A stretch of DNA of 64,000 nucleotides from CAVUWL01 sp963700105 (GTDB lineage Bacteria; Actinomycetota; Thermoleophilia; Solirubrobacterales; 70-9), in contig CAVOWL010000001.1 of assembly GCA_963700105.1 (NCBI GenBank), positions 124,001-188,000 of the forward strand. The letters are read 5' to 3'. The notes below the pieces were generated by a model. That model was not told the origin of the DNA, ran no database searches, and saw nothing but the letters and a program-made list of their open reading frames with translations. Below are positions 43,521 through 52,619 of this stretch, piece by piece. Every line of letters starts with the position of its first letter. Within the stretch, counting starts at the first letter, position 1. Made by a program: the position numbers and the translations under genes.

Positions 43521-44273
43521 ATGACCGACACGTTAGTCGCTGTCGCTGAGGTAAAACACGGCGACACGCCAATTGGAGCCCCCCGGGCGCGTAGAGTTCG
43601 CGCCCAGATGCGGGGCAGAATCATCATCCTGGCGGCCGTGCTGGGCGCAGCCGTCGTCCTTTTCGTCGTGCTCAACTCCGGTGGCGGCGGCCAAAACGCG
43701 CTACGAGAACTCCAGCGCAAGCGCCCGGCCCACAAAGTGACGCCGCCCCCCGGAGCGCCGAGCGTCGCCGTGATTGCGCCACGGGATGGCTCCCGTCAGA
43801 CCGCCGGCGCCGTCGTGGTACGCGTCTTGGTTCATAACTTTCATCTCTCCCCCAAGCAGTTCGGCCACGAGCCCGAGCTGGACGAAGGCTTTATCCGTTT
43901 TCAGCTGCATAGGGCGCCAAACTGCGTCTCAAAGCGCCGACTTCGTCGCGCCCTTCGGAATCCATTGAGCAGCGGGAGGGTGCTCGGTGCCTCCTTCGAT
44001 TATCCCAAATACTCAGGGCCGAACGGAGTCCTCGCCGAACGGCTCGGCGTCGCCGGCTCCTACTCGCCCGGCACACGGCCGGCGATTTTCTACCACAACC
44101 TGCCACCCGGCTACTACCACATCGTGATCAGCTTGGCGAATAACAACGGGACGATGACCCAATTTCACGGCGTTACCAATTTCCAGATCCTGTCACCGCC
44201 TGGGCAAGCTCCGCCGGCCCCCTGCAAAAAGGGAACGGTACCCGGCACGAAAGCAACCGCGGGCTCCGAATAG
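43521..44273 (+). CDS. Membrane-anchored extracytoplasmic protein, unknown function
   Basis: ATG at 43521, 250 aa. A short basic cytosolic N-terminus (RARRVRAQMRGR) precedes one helix (IIILAAVLGAAVVLFVVLNS, about 34-53). A Pro-rich linker follows and then an external domain (about 75-235) with VRVLVHNFHLSP, GFIRFQLHRAPNCVSK, YSPGTRPAIFYHNLPPGYYH and VISLANNNG. This looks like an Ig-like or cupredoxin-like beta sandwich; the LPPGYYHIVISLANN pattern resembles fibronectin-like repeats. Family not recognised. It is 51 bp upstream of the ABC exporter pair and may be part of that unit. Confidence 0.65.
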   Translation: MTDTLVAVAEVKHGDTPIGAPRARRVRAQMRGRIIILAAVLGAAVVLFVVLNSGGGGQNALRELQRKRPAHKVTPPPGAPSVAVIAPRDGSRQTAGAVVVRVLVHNFHLSPKQFGHEPELDEGFIRFQLHRAPNCVSKRRLRRALRNPLSSGRVLGASFDYPKYSGPNGVLAERLGVAGSYSPGTRPAIFYHNLPPGYYHIVISLANNNGTMTQFHGVTNFQILSPPGQAPPAPCKKGTVPGTKATAGSE

Positions 44274-44279
44274 CGCGAC

Positions 44280-44298
44280 GGCCACCCGGCTGGGGCCT
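44280..44298 (+). terminator. Weak hairpin between 43521 gene and ABC exporter
   Basis: GGCC(A)CC...GGGGCC followed by TTTACTT; a bulged GC stem with a short T-rich tail. Confidence 0.3.
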
Positions 44299-44324
44299 TT
44301 ACTTCACTTTGTATAGTGAGGTAG

Positions 44325-46094
44325 ATGGGGGATTACCGCCGTTTGATGGGCTTTTTGCGCCCCTACCGCCGCGAGCTGTGGGGCTCACTGGTCTTCGCCT
44401 GGCTGGCGACGGGAATGTCGGTGCTTATTCCCCTGTTGATAGCGCGGGCGGTCAACGCAATTCACACCCTCAATAAGTCAGAGCTGCTGCCGCTGGCGCT
44501 GGTGATCATCGGGGCAAGCGTTTTGAGGATGGGGCTGACGATGGTGAGACGTCTGATCGCCGGCAAGGTCTCCCTCGCGGTCGAATTCGATCTGCGCCAG
44601 CTCTTTTACGCGCACCTCCAGCGCCTCGAGCTCGGCTTCTTCGACTCCCAGCAGACCGGCCAGCTGATGTCGCGAGCCACAGTCGACCTCCAATCGATCC
44701 GCTTCTTCCTTGGCTATGGCCTCGTCTTCATCACCCAGAGCCTCCTGACGATCACCCTAGCGAGTGCGGTGATGATCGTGATCAAGCCGTGGCTGGCGCT
44801 GATCGCGCTGGCTCCGGCGCCGCTCGTGGTCTTCACCGCCGCCCGCTATAACCGGGTCTCGCGTCCGGCTTTACAGGAGGTACAACAGCGACTCGCCGAG
44901 CTGACCGCGGAGGCCGAGGAGAACATTTCCGGCATCCGCATAGTCAAGGCCTTCGCTCGCGAGGAATACCAGCTGCACCGCTTCCGGCGTTCCGTCGCCA
45001 GGGTCTTTGACCAAAGCATCTACGCGACCCGGCTGCAGGCCTTCTTCTCGCCTCTGATCGCTCTCCTACCGCAAATCGGAATCGCCTTGGTCCTACTGAT
45101 CGGCGGCCGCGAGGTGATCGCCGGCAATCTCAGCCTCGGTAACTTCACCGCCTTCTACATCTACCTGGGGATGCTGGCCGGGCCGATGAGGATGCTCGGC
45201 GTGGCGATGGGAATGGCTCAGCGGGCCGTCGCCTCGGGCAACCGGATGTTTGAAATCCTCGACCGCGACCCCGCGATAAAGAGTCCCCCCGACGCCCCTT
45301 CGCTGCCGGCCGGAGGAGGCGAGGTGGAGCTGCACGGCGTGACCCTGCGATATGAAGGCTCCTCGGCGGCGCTCAGCGACGTCGATTTCACCCTTCAGGC
45401 GGGCAAAACGGTTGCCCTGGTCGGACCCTCGGGCTCTGGCAAGACCAGTCTGGTAGCGCTAATCGCAAGGCTCTATGACCCCACCGAGGGGACCGTCTCG
45501 GTCGATGGCGCTGACGTGCGCGAGGTCGACGTCGTATCGCTTCGCTCCGAGATTGCCTTCGTCGCCGACGACAGCTTCCTTTTCACCGCAAGCGTCGCCG
45601 AGAACATCGCCTATGCCCACCCCGAGGCGAGCCGGGACCAAATCGAAGCTGCGGCCCGTCGTGCCCAGGCCGACGCCTTTATTCGCGAGCTGCCCGAGGG
45701 CTATGAGACAAGGGTTGGCGAGCGAGGTCTGACGCTCTCAGGAGGACAGCGCCAGCGCATTGCAATCGCGCGAGCCCTGCTTGCCGATCCGCGGATCCTG
45801 ATTCTCGACGACGCCACCTCTTCGGTTGACGCGCGAACCGAGGCGGCGATTAAAACCGGCCTGAGGGAGGCGATGGCGGGGCGCACCACCGTAATCATCG
45901 CCCACCGACTCTCGACAGTCTCCCTGGCTGATGAAGTGGTCGTCATGGACGCGGGGCGAATCGTCGACCGTGGAACTCATGAGGAGCTCCTGCAGCGCTG
46001 CGGATTCTACGTCGAGATCGCCGAGCATGGACTCGCGGACACGGTCTTTTTGCAGCGCGACCTTGAGCATCGGGAGCCGATGGCCCAGCTATGA
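44325..46094 (+). CDS. ABC exporter half-transporter with degenerate ATPase site
   Basis: ATG at 44325, 589 aa. A transmembrane domain (about 10-310, six helices) is followed by an ATPase domain. Motifs are Walker A GPSGSGKTS (about 368), signature LSGGQRQR (about 470), Walker B ILILDDATSSVD (about 489) and H-switch AHRLSTVSLAD. In Walker B the catalytic glutamate after the second D is aspartate (LDDATS), a weak site. In type IV heterodimeric exporters one of the two sites is often degenerate in this way. The next gene, overlapping by 4 bp (ATGA), encodes the partner with a standard LDEATS. The substrate is unknown; lipid or drug export is typical. Confidence 0.93.
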   Translation: MGDYRRLMGFLRPYRRELWGSLVFAWLATGMSVLIPLLIARAVNAIHTLNKSELLPLALVIIGASVLRMGLTMVRRLIAGKVSLAVEFDLRQLFYAHLQRLELGFFDSQQTGQLMSRATVDLQSIRFFLGYGLVFITQSLLTITLASAVMIVIKPWLALIALAPAPLVVFTAARYNRVSRPALQEVQQRLAELTAEAEENISGIRIVKAFAREEYQLHRFRRSVARVFDQSIYATRLQAFFSPLIALLPQIGIALVLLIGGREVIAGNLSLGNFTAFYIYLGMLAGPMRMLGVAMGMAQRAVASGNRMFEILDRDPAIKSPPDAPSLPAGGGEVELHGVTLRYEGSSAALSDVDFTLQAGKTVALVGPSGSGKTSLVALIARLYDPTEGTVSVDGADVREVDVVSLRSEIAFVADDSFLFTASVAENIAYAHPEASRDQIEAAARRAQADAFIRELPEGYETRVGERGLTLSGGQRQRIAIARALLADPRILILDDATSSVDARTEAAIKTGLREAMAGRTTVIIAHRLSTVSLADEVVVMDAGRIVDRGTHEELLQRCGFYVEIAEHGLADTVFLQRDLEHREPMAQL

Positions 46095-48061
46095 GCGCGG
46101 CGGACAAAGACCGAAGCGGGAGCGCCAAGGAGGATCGGCGTGGGGGAAGCGGCGCCGATCAGGACGAGGCCGTTTCGTCGCCCGACCTCACCCCAATCCT
46201 GCCCGGCTCCGAGCATGGTCCGGGCGATAACGCCCCCAGGAACGTCTACCTTCTGTTTAAGTCGTTGTGGAAACTGATTCGCGGCGAAGATCAGCGGGCC
46301 CGCAAGGTGCGCTGGATGATCAGGTTGCTCCGACCCTATCGCGGGCGGATGACCCTGATGTTCATCGCCTTGCTGATCGAGACCGGCGCCGGACTCGCCC
46401 CCCCCTACCTCGCCGGCCGCGCGATCGATGCCGGGATAAAGACCGGCAACCTGAGCGCTTTGAACCTCACCGTCGCCGCCTTTGTCCTCGCCGCCGTCCT
46501 CTACGCCGTCGGCACCTACGCCGAGACCTACCTGGTCGGCTGGGTCGGCACCCGGGCGCTGCAGGATCTGCGCGAACGCCTCTTTTCCCACATCCAATCG
46601 ATGTCGATCGGGTTCTTTACCCGCCGTAGCCCAGGAGTTCTGATCTCGCGCATCACCAATGACGTCGAGGCGCTGAACCAGCTCGTCACCGATGGGGTCG
46701 TGACGATGTTTTCCAGCACCCTGACCCTGGTCGGGGTCGTCGTCATCCTGCTATTCCTCGACGTCAAGCTGGCCTTGGTCACATTTCTCACCTTCCCCCT
46801 GCTGGCTATCGCCAGCCTTGTCTTTCGGATTGTCTCAGCCGGCGCCTACCGAGCAACGCGGGAGCGAATCGCCGCCGTCACCGCCTATCTGCAGGAGACG
46901 CTGAGCGGGGTGCGGGTCGTGCGCAGCTTTGGCCAGGAGCCCAGGCACGAGGCGGTGATGACGGACCTAAACGAGCAAAACCGGGCGATCAATATGCGGA
47001 CGGTATACCTCAACGCCGCCTACTTCCCGGCGGTCGAAATGCTAGCCGCGGTGGGCACCGCGGTGATTCTCCTCTACGGCGGCAGCCAGGCGATCGAAGG
47101 CGCGATTCAGATCGGCGTGGTGGTCTCCTTCGTCGGTTACCTGGTCACGTTTTTTGAACCGATCCAGGAACTCTCCCAGCTCTACACCACATACCAACAG
47201 GGAATGGCCGCGCTAGACAAGATCTTTGACCTGCTTGAGACCAAGCCAGACATGGTCGATGCAGCCAAGGCGATTGATCCCGGAACGCTGCGCGGGGAGA
47301 TCGAGATGGAAGGGGTCTCATTCGCCTACGCCGAGGATGCCCTGGCTCGGGAGCAGCGCGGTGAGCAGATCGAGTGGGCGCTGCGGGAGGTCGACCTCCA
47401 CGTGCCCCCTGGGCAGACCCTCGCCCTGGTCGGTGCGACCGGCGCCGGTAAGTCGACCTTCGCCAAGCTGGTGGCGCGCTTCTATGATCCTCAGAAGGGC
47501 CGGGTCGAGGTTGACGGATATGATCTGCGCGGCGTCCAGCAGCGGGCCCTGCGCCGCCAGCTGGGGATCGTCCCCCAGGAGGGATTCCTTTTTTCTGGGA
47601 GCGTGCGGGAGAACATCGCCTTTGGACGCCCTGGGGCAAGCCTCGAGGAGATCGAAGACGCGATCGACACGGTGGGGGCCACCGATTTCGTCGCCGCGCT
47701 GCCTGAAGGCATCGAGACTCAAGTCGGGGAGCGCGGGGTGACGCTGTCGGCGGGTCAGCGCCAGCTCGTCGCCTTTGCGCGGGCGCTTTTGGCCGAACCG
47801 CGGATTCTGATTCTCGATGAGGCAACCTCCAACGTCGACGTGCGGACCGAGAAAACAATCGAGCGCGGGCTCGAAAGGCTCTTGAACGGGCGCACCGCGA
47901 TTGTTATCGCCCATCGCCTCTCGACAATTCGCCGAGCCGGCAAGATCGTCGTGCTGGAAGGCGGAAGGATTGCCGAGCAGGGCCCTCACGAGGAGCTGAT
48001 CGACGCCGGGGGCCCCTACTCGCGTCTGTATGGGGCCTGGGCGCAGTCCTCTGCCGCCTAG
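46091..48061 (+). CDS. ABC exporter half-transporter, canonical Walker B
   Basis: ATG at 46091 overlaps the preceding stop; 656 aa. It has a longer, charged N-terminal tail (about 1-65) than its partner. The transmembrane domain is about 75-380; helix region motifs TRRSPGVLISRITNDVEALN and YLQETLSGVRVVRSFGQEPR are typical. The ATPase domain has Walker A GATGAGKST (about 448), signature LSAGQRQL (about 551), Walker B ILILDEATSNVD (about 572) and AHRLSTI. The signature is LSAGQ rather than LSGGQ, so the paired site of the heterodimer differs in both halves. Expected to form a heterodimer with the 44325 product. Convergent with the gene at 48062. Confidence 0.93.
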   Translation: MSAADKDRSGSAKEDRRGGSGADQDEAVSSPDLTPILPGSEHGPGDNAPRNVYLLFKSLWKLIRGEDQRARKVRWMIRLLRPYRGRMTLMFIALLIETGAGLAPPYLAGRAIDAGIKTGNLSALNLTVAAFVLAAVLYAVGTYAETYLVGWVGTRALQDLRERLFSHIQSMSIGFFTRRSPGVLISRITNDVEALNQLVTDGVVTMFSSTLTLVGVVVILLFLDVKLALVTFLTFPLLAIASLVFRIVSAGAYRATRERIAAVTAYLQETLSGVRVVRSFGQEPRHEAVMTDLNEQNRAINMRTVYLNAAYFPAVEMLAAVGTAVILLYGGSQAIEGAIQIGVVVSFVGYLVTFFEPIQELSQLYTTYQQGMAALDKIFDLLETKPDMVDAAKAIDPGTLRGEIEMEGVSFAYAEDALAREQRGEQIEWALREVDLHVPPGQTLALVGATGAGKSTFAKLVARFYDPQKGRVEVDGYDLRGVQQRALRRQLGIVPQEGFLFSGSVRENIAFGRPGASLEEIEDAIDTVGATDFVAALPEGIETQVGERGVTLSAGQRQLVAFARALLAEPRILILDEATSNVDVRTEKTIERGLERLLNGRTAIVIAHRLSTIRRAGKIVVLEGGRIAEQGPHEELIDAGGPYSRLYGAWAQSSAA

Positions 48062-48793
48062 CTAGCCGGGGCCGATACCGCCGGATCCACTCCCACCACC
48101 GCCGCCGCCGCCGCCCCCACTGCTGCCCCCACCCGAGGGCGCCGGGGCTCCTTCGGCACCGCCGGCATTGCCGGGGTTGGGTGCCGCTTCGGCTTCCGGT
48201 GTCGCCGCGGGGGCAGCCGGGGTACTCGTGGCTGGAGTGGTGGCGGTTGAAGAAGAAGAGCTGGAGCCAGAGGAGGAGGAAGTGCTCGACCGCGGCGCTG
48301 GCGCACGGGGCCCTTCACTGCATTTTTTGAAACCATAGGCCTGGGCCGCAGATTGGAAAGCGGTGAGGGCCGACGTGGCGCTGGTCTCGGCGGCGCTCAG
48401 GGCACCGCTATCGCTTCGTTCATTGGCGAGTTTGGCTTCCCCCTCTGCCTTGGAGAGCGCTTCAGCGGCGGCGATCACCTGCCTGTTGCCGCCACCTTCG
48501 GGCGATTCCAGGCCCTTCAGGCTGCTTGCCATTCCCGTGTAGATTTCTGCGACCTGCCCCACCTGGCTGGAGGAAGAAGAGGACGCAGAGGAGCCGATCG
48601 AGCCGACGGCCGCATTCACCTCGGCGCAGATCGCATCTCCCTGCGTGATGTATTCGGCCTTGCTGATCGCAGCGGTTGTCGGCGTTGAGGCCACCGAGGC
48701 CGTCGTGGCGGTCGATCCGCCACCACCACCGCCGCAGCCGGTGATTGCAACAGCCGCGATCGGCAGCGCGATCAGATGAATCCGTGGTCTCAT
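48062..48793 (-). CDS. Low-complexity lipoprotein, 243 aa
   Basis: ATG at 48793 chosen because the signal follows at once (MRPRIHLIALPIAAVAITGC). The lipobox AITGC at about residues 17-21 predicts a lipid-anchored protein. After a Gly/Ser/Thr linker, a helical domain (about 45-170) has ITQGDAICAEVNAAVGS, LSKAEGEAKLANERSDS and ALTAFQSAAQAYGFKKC. This fits a small extracellular helical bundle with one cysteine pair. The rest (about 175-243) is Ala/Pro/Ser/Gly-rich with poly-Ser and poly-Gly runs. Stop codon abuts the convergent ABC gene stop (shared CTAGCTAG). Family unknown. Confidence 0.65.
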   Translation of the reverse strand: MRPRIHLIALPIAAVAITGCGGGGGGSTATTASVASTPTTAAISKAEYITQGDAICAEVNAAVGSIGSSASSSSSSQVGQVAEIYTGMASSLKGLESPEGGGNRQVIAAAEALSKAEGEAKLANERSDSGALSAAETSATSALTAFQSAAQAYGFKKCSEGPRAPAPRSSTSSSSGSSSSSSTATTPATSTPAAPAATPEAEAAPNPGNAGGAEGAPAPSGGGSSGGGGGGGGGSGSGGIGPG

Positions 48794-48875
48794 CCCGTTC
48801 GCGACGCTAGCAGAGCGATTCGACACTGTGGGAGCGAAGGACCCGGCCCCTCCGCGCCTCGCGCCGTTCTGTCGT

Positions 48876-49364
48876 TCAGCTGCCCACCCGGATCGGGCTT
48901 GGCGGCGGCCCCTCGCGTAGCAAGACCGCGAGCCTGGCCGCTAGGTCCTGGGGCACAAGCTCCTCGGTCGCGCTCGCCAGTTCAGACACGCTCCACCAGC
49001 GAGAGGCGGTCAGTTCGACCCTCTCGCTCTCCGACATGGCGCCGGTGTCGGGCTCAAAATGCGCCACCCGCGCCAGGAACCAGCGCTCGCGCTGATCCCA
49101 TCTGATACCACGCCAGGTTAGGACATGGCGGCGCTGCCAGACCTCGGGACCCAGATCAAGCGGCGCCAGCCCCGTCTCCTCAGCGACCTCGCGCTGCGCC
49201 GCTTCACGGGCATCCTCGCCCTCGTGCAGGCCGCCTCCGGGTGGAAACCAAAAGACCTCTCCGGTCTCGGCTCGCTCAGCACGAAAGAGCAGGAGCCTCT
49301 CCCGCTCATCGAGCAAGAGCACCCGCGCCGCCCGACGCAACCTCAGTTCCTCGACCATCGCCAT
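48876..49364 (-). CDS. Nudix hydrolase
   Basis: ATG at 49364, 162 aa, one Nudix domain. The Nudix box Gx5Ex7REUxEExGU is intact at residues 44-66: GGLHEGE, then DAREAAQREVAEETGL. Upstream RAARVLLLDERERLLLFRAE and downstream FLARVAHFEPDTG complete the fold. It hydrolyses nucleoside-diphosphate-linked compounds using Mg2+; the substrate cannot be predicted. It is in a line of minus-strand genes, between two lipoprotein genes. Confidence 0.92.
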   Translation of the reverse strand: MAMVEELRLRRAARVLLLDERERLLLFRAERAETGEVFWFPPGGGLHEGEDAREAAQREVAEETGLAPLDLGPEVWQRRHVLTWRGIRWDQRERWFLARVAHFEPDTGAMSESERVELTASRWWSVSELASATEELVPQDLAARLAVLLREGPPPSPIRVGS

Positions 49365-49466
49365 AAGCTAGCCGCCAGGAAGGCGAAAGGCAGGATGAAA
49401 AGGCGAAGAGAGGTCACCAGGCGAACCTGCCCAGCGAACCTCAGCAGATGTTCTATGCGGGCAGGC

Positions 49467-49901
49467 TCAGGGAGTCAGCCCGGGACTGGTCTTGATTGCA
49501 ACCGAGGTCCCCGCGGGCCTGACCGGAGCGATCGCAATTCTCACCCGCTGATCACCGCGTCTCGCCGTGAAGTCCCCGTCATAGCCCGAGGTTTGGGTGG
49601 AGACGATGGTCCAACCTCCCGCGAGCAGAGCCTTCGCATAAAAACGGGTGACCGCCGGCACCAATGAAGAGGTGACCAGCCGCAGATGACCGGGCGCCTT
49701 GGTGATCAACCGCGAGGGCTCAAAGCTGGGAAGCGGGTCGGTACCCCGCGGTTTTACCGAGCTGCTGGCCGGGTGCGCCGCGGCCTGGTTTGGCGTGCCC
49801 GTCGCCGCCGTACTCTGCGTCGAACCTCCGCCGCTTGAACCGCAGGCCGAGAAGGCGACACAGAGCATCACGAGCGCAACCCCAAGTTGCAATTTCTTCA
49901 C
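49467..49901 (-). CDS. Lipoprotein, 144 aa, unknown function
   Basis: GTG at 49901 chosen because a signal with lipobox follows (KLQLGVALVMLCVAFSAC). The frame is open further upstream, through the tRNA-Gln gene, but that part is non-coding. After a Ser/Thr/Ala linker comes a domain (about 50-144) with DPLPSFEPSRLITKAPGHL, ALLAGGWTIVSTQTSG and RRGDQRVRIAIAPVRPAG, a small alpha/beta fold. Family not recognised. It lies downstream of tRNA-Gln. Confidence 0.6.
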   Translation of the reverse strand: MKKLQLGVALVMLCVAFSACGSSGGGSTQSTAATGTPNQAAAHPASSSVKPRGTDPLPSFEPSRLITKAPGHLRLVTSSLVPAVTRFYAKALLAGGWTIVSTQTSGYDGDFTARRGDQRVRIAIAPVRPAGTSVAIKTSPGLTP

Positions 49902-50107
49902 GCCGAGGATCCGCAGCACCGAGCGGTCAGGCCGCGTCCCCGCGCCGGCGTAAACGATTGCCCCCGCCGTGCCCGCTGGCGCCAGCTGCCATGGTCGACT
50001 CCCGAAGCGAGGGACTCGCACCAGGCGGTGCGACCACGCTCCGGATTCGATCCGCCTCGCTGGTCGGCCGAAGGTATTTCTGGGCGCCGGGCGGTGATAT
50101 TTCCAAG

Positions 50108-50178
50108 CTGCGGCCCAGGGATTTGAACCCCGACTACCTCGTCCAGAGCGAGGCGTGCTGCCATTACACCAGGCCGCA
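50108..50178 (-). tRNA. tRNA-Gln (CUG)
   Basis: Minus strand, 71 nt without CCA. Acceptor TGCGGCC/GGCCGCA with U1-A72 typical of tRNA-Gln, discriminator G73. Anticodon arm CCTCG-CTCTGGA-CGAGG gives anticodon CUG, with a T-arm GGGGTTCAAATCCC. Standard cloverleaf. It sits between the flavoprotein gene and a lipoprotein gene. Confidence 0.93.
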
Positions 50179-50216
50179 GGGAGAGGTAGCAGGATAAACC
50201 AGGGCACGGAGCCCGA

Positions 50217-51449
50217 TCAGCCGCCGATCTGTGAGAGATCGCTATCGGGGTCGATGATCTTGGCGGTGAGGTCGGAGACGTCCACCCGCTCCACGAGCAG
50301 CCTCCTTGCCTCGGCCAGATCCTCAGGACGCCCGACACTGAGCGCGCCATCCACGATGCCGTCCTTGAGATAGAAGACCGAGAATTTGCCGTCTCGGTCA
50401 CCGCGCCAGAGCTCTTGGTCCCAATCTTTGGCCGGGCCGACGTACTCGAGGCTCGCCCAATCTGCGAGGTCGCTGAAGAAATACGGAACCACCTCATAGT
50501 CGAGGTCCTCACCAAGCATGTTGTGGGCAACGTGCATGCCCTGCTGCATCGCCACGTCCCAGTGCTCAACCCGCAGGCGCCGCCCGTGCACAACGCTCTC
50601 ATACGAACAGCAGTCCCCGGCCGCGTAGATCTCGGCAGCCGAGCACTGCAGCTTCGAATCGCAGAGGATTCCATCCTCGACCTCCAAGCCGGCCCGCTGC
50701 GCGAGCGCCACATCGGGGCGGACACCGGCACCTACGACTACCGCATCACAGGGAATACTGAGACCGCTTTTCATCACCACGGCCTGGACCCGGCCATCGC
50801 CCTCAAAGGCCTCCAGCTCCTCGCCGCCATAGACGGTGACTCCGTGCGACTCGATCAAGTTCTGAAACCAGCGCCCGACCTCCTCGCCAAAGGTCCGCGA
50901 CAGCGTCACGTCCTCCATCATCAGCATCGTGCATTTAGCGCCAATCGCGGTCAGCGAGGCGGCAACCTCGGTCGCGATGTAGCTGCCGCCGATTAACACG
51001 ACGTGCTTTGCGGCCCCGGCCTCCGACCGGATCGCGTCGGCATTGCCGAAGGCGCGCAGGTAGTGGATTCCCTCATTCTCGGCTCCCTCGACCCGCAGGA
51101 TGTTGACCAGCGCCCCGGTAGCAAGCAGCGCCTTGGCAAAGGCAACCTCCTCCCCACCCTGCAACAGCGCCGTGCGCGCCTGCGAATCGAGTGACATCAC
51201 GTTGCGGGCACTCAGCAGCTCAACTCCATGTTGCTCATACCACGCAGGCTCATGCACGTAGGCGTCCTGGCGCGCCGCCTGGTTGCGGAGATATTCCTTC
51301 GACAGTGGCGGGCGTTCATAGGGAGGCTCAGGCTCACGCCCGACCAAGACAATCGAACCCTTGGCTCCGCGCCTGCGCAATTCGGCCGCGCAGTGCGCTG
51401 AAGCCATGCCGCCGCCGACCAGCAGGTAATCGACCTCCCGATCAGCCAC
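50217..51449 (-). CDS. FAD-dependent pyridine nucleotide-disulfide/ferredoxin reductase family protein
   Basis: GTG at 51449 starts ADREVDYLLVGGGMASAHCA; it overlaps the end of the TrkA gene by 8 bp. 410 aa. The FAD-binding motif is VGGGMASAHCAAELR (about 10-24), and the NAD-binding Rossmann motif is VVLIGGSYIATEVAASL (about 150-166). IYAAGDCCSYES supplies the second FAD motif and VEHWDVAMQQGMHVAHNML follows. No CxxxxC redox disulfide is seen, so it fits ferredoxin/rubredoxin reductases or NADH oxidoreductases of the BenC/AIFM type rather than thioredoxin reductase. A C-terminal extension (about 330-410) matches the reductase_C domain. Likely electron transfer between NAD(P)H and a ferredoxin; none is encoded nearby. 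Confidence 0.88.
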   Translation of the reverse strand: MADREVDYLLVGGGMASAHCAAELRRRGAKGSIVLVGREPEPPYERPPLSKEYLRNQAARQDAYVHEPAWYEQHGVELLSARNVMSLDSQARTALLQGGEEVAFAKALLATGALVNILRVEGAENEGIHYLRAFGNADAIRSEAGAAKHVVLIGGSYIATEVAASLTAIGAKCTMLMMEDVTLSRTFGEEVGRWFQNLIESHGVTVYGGEELEAFEGDGRVQAVVMKSGLSIPCDAVVVGAGVRPDVALAQRAGLEVEDGILCDSKLQCSAAEIYAAGDCCSYESVVHGRRLRVEHWDVAMQQGMHVAHNMLGEDLDYEVVPYFFSDLADWASLEYVGPAKDWDQELWRGDRDGKFSVFYLKDGIVDGALSVGRPEDLAEARRLLVERVDVSDLTAKIIDPDSDLSQIGG

Positions 51450-52125
51450 CGTTGCTACCTGCGCTTCCCTCCGGCCCAAACAGCTCCTTGAGGTCATCCT
51501 CCCTGCCCGGATCGAGCACGGCCAGGACCTCGTCGCCGACCTCAAGCACCGTGTCGGGTCCGGGTACAAACCCCCTGCCGGCGCGCAGGACCGAGATCAG
51601 CAGGCTGCCTTCGGGCATTTGCAGATCACCCACCCGACGCCCGGTGACTCCGGAATCCTGACCGAGCAACATCTCGATGATCTCAAGCTGCTCTTCTTGC
51701 AGGTCGAGCAGATGGACCAGCCCGTACTCGGGCACCTCGTGCTCGAGCAGCCGCAGGATCAGGTCGGTGGCCGACACCGATGGCTTGATGTTGAGCAGAT
51801 CGAAGTGCTGGCGGTTGCGGGGGTTGTTGACGCGGGCAATCACCCGATCAACCAGATACTTCTCGCGGGCGACCTGACAGATAAGCATGTTGTCCTCGTC
51901 GTCGCCGGTAACGGCGATCATCATGTCAGCGCGCTGGATGCCGGCCCGCTCCAAGACCCAGAGCTCCGACGCGTCACCGTAGGAGACATTGTGCTCCAGC
52001 TCCTGCTCAACCGTCAGGTAGCGACGGCGATCACTCTCGATAACGGTCACCTCGTGATCCTTCTCGAGCAGCTCGCGAGCCAGGTTCCAGCCGACCTTGC
52101 CCGCTCCAACGACGATTATGTACAT
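51442..52125 (-). CDS. trkA: TrkA-type potassium uptake regulator (RCK_N + RCK_C)
   Basis: ATG at 52125, 227 aa. RCK_N occupies residues 1-130: MYIIVVGAGKVGWNLARELL (NAD-binding), VIESDRRRY, VSYGDAS, RADMMIAVTGDDEDNMLICQ. RCK_C (about 140-215) has GRRVGDLQMPEGSLLISVL and GDEVLAVLDPG. These proteins gate potassium transporters (TrkH/KtrB) or channels in response to nucleotides. The preceding gene encodes a second, RCK_N-only protein. The membrane transporter subunit is not in this window. Confidence 0.92.
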   Translation of the reverse strand: MYIIVVGAGKVGWNLARELLEKDHEVTVIESDRRRYLTVEQELEHNVSYGDASELWVLERAGIQRADMMIAVTGDDEDNMLICQVAREKYLVDRVIARVNNPRNRQHFDLLNIKPSVSATDLILRLLEHEVPEYGLVHLLDLQEEQLEIIEMLLGQDSGVTGRRVGDLQMPEGSLLISVLRAGRGFVPGPDTVLEVGDEVLAVLDPGREDDLKELFGPEGSAGSNGG

Positions 52126-52147
52126 GGAGCGTCCGTTCTCCTTGCGC

Positions 52148-52609
52148 TCAGGCGGCTGCCGCCGAGTCGCCGCCACCGTCGCGCTTGGCGCCGCCGCTGA
52201 CTGCGTTTTCCAGCATGTCGATCGCGACCCGGGTCGGGCAGACCGTATGCAGACCCTGGCGCTGGTACCACTCGGCCCGCAGGGGATCGAGTACTCGCGC
52301 GATTACGGTCGGCACCCGGTAGCGGCGTTGGGCTATTTGGGCAATGATGATGTTGGTGTTATCGCCATCGGTCGAGGCGATGAAGGCATCCGCGGTTTCG
52401 ATTCCAGCAGCGATCAGGGCCTCTGTCTCGAGGCCGGCGCCCACCGTAAAATGCCCACCGAGATCCTCCCAGCCCTTCTCAAGGCCGACCTCGAGACGGG
52501 CGTGGGACTCCGGATCCTCGTCGAGGCAGGAGACCTCGTGACCCTCGCGCAACATCGCACGCGCCACGGAGGAGCCAACCCGGCCGCAGCCGACGATCAG
52601 GATGAACAT
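52148..52609 (-). CDS. TrkA-N domain protein (RCK_N only)
   Basis: ATG at 52609, 153 aa. NAD-binding motif MFILIVGCGRVGSSVARAML, CLDEDPES, FTVGAGLETEALIAAGIETA and ADAFIASTDGDNTNIIIAQIA. It lacks the C-terminal RCK_C domain. Paired with the full TrkA gene 22 bp downstream. Such two-protein sets occur in actinobacteria as CeoB/CeoC. The start lies 10 bp after the stop of the permease gene, so it is one operon. Confidence 0.9.
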   Translation of the reverse strand: MFILIVGCGRVGSSVARAMLREGHEVSCLDEDPESHARLEVGLEKGWEDLGGHFTVGAGLETEALIAAGIETADAFIASTDGDNTNIIIAQIAQRRYRVPTVIARVLDPLRAEWYQRQGLHTVCPTRVAIDMLENAVSGGAKRDGGGDSAAAA

Positions 52610-52619
52610 GGGCCGGATA

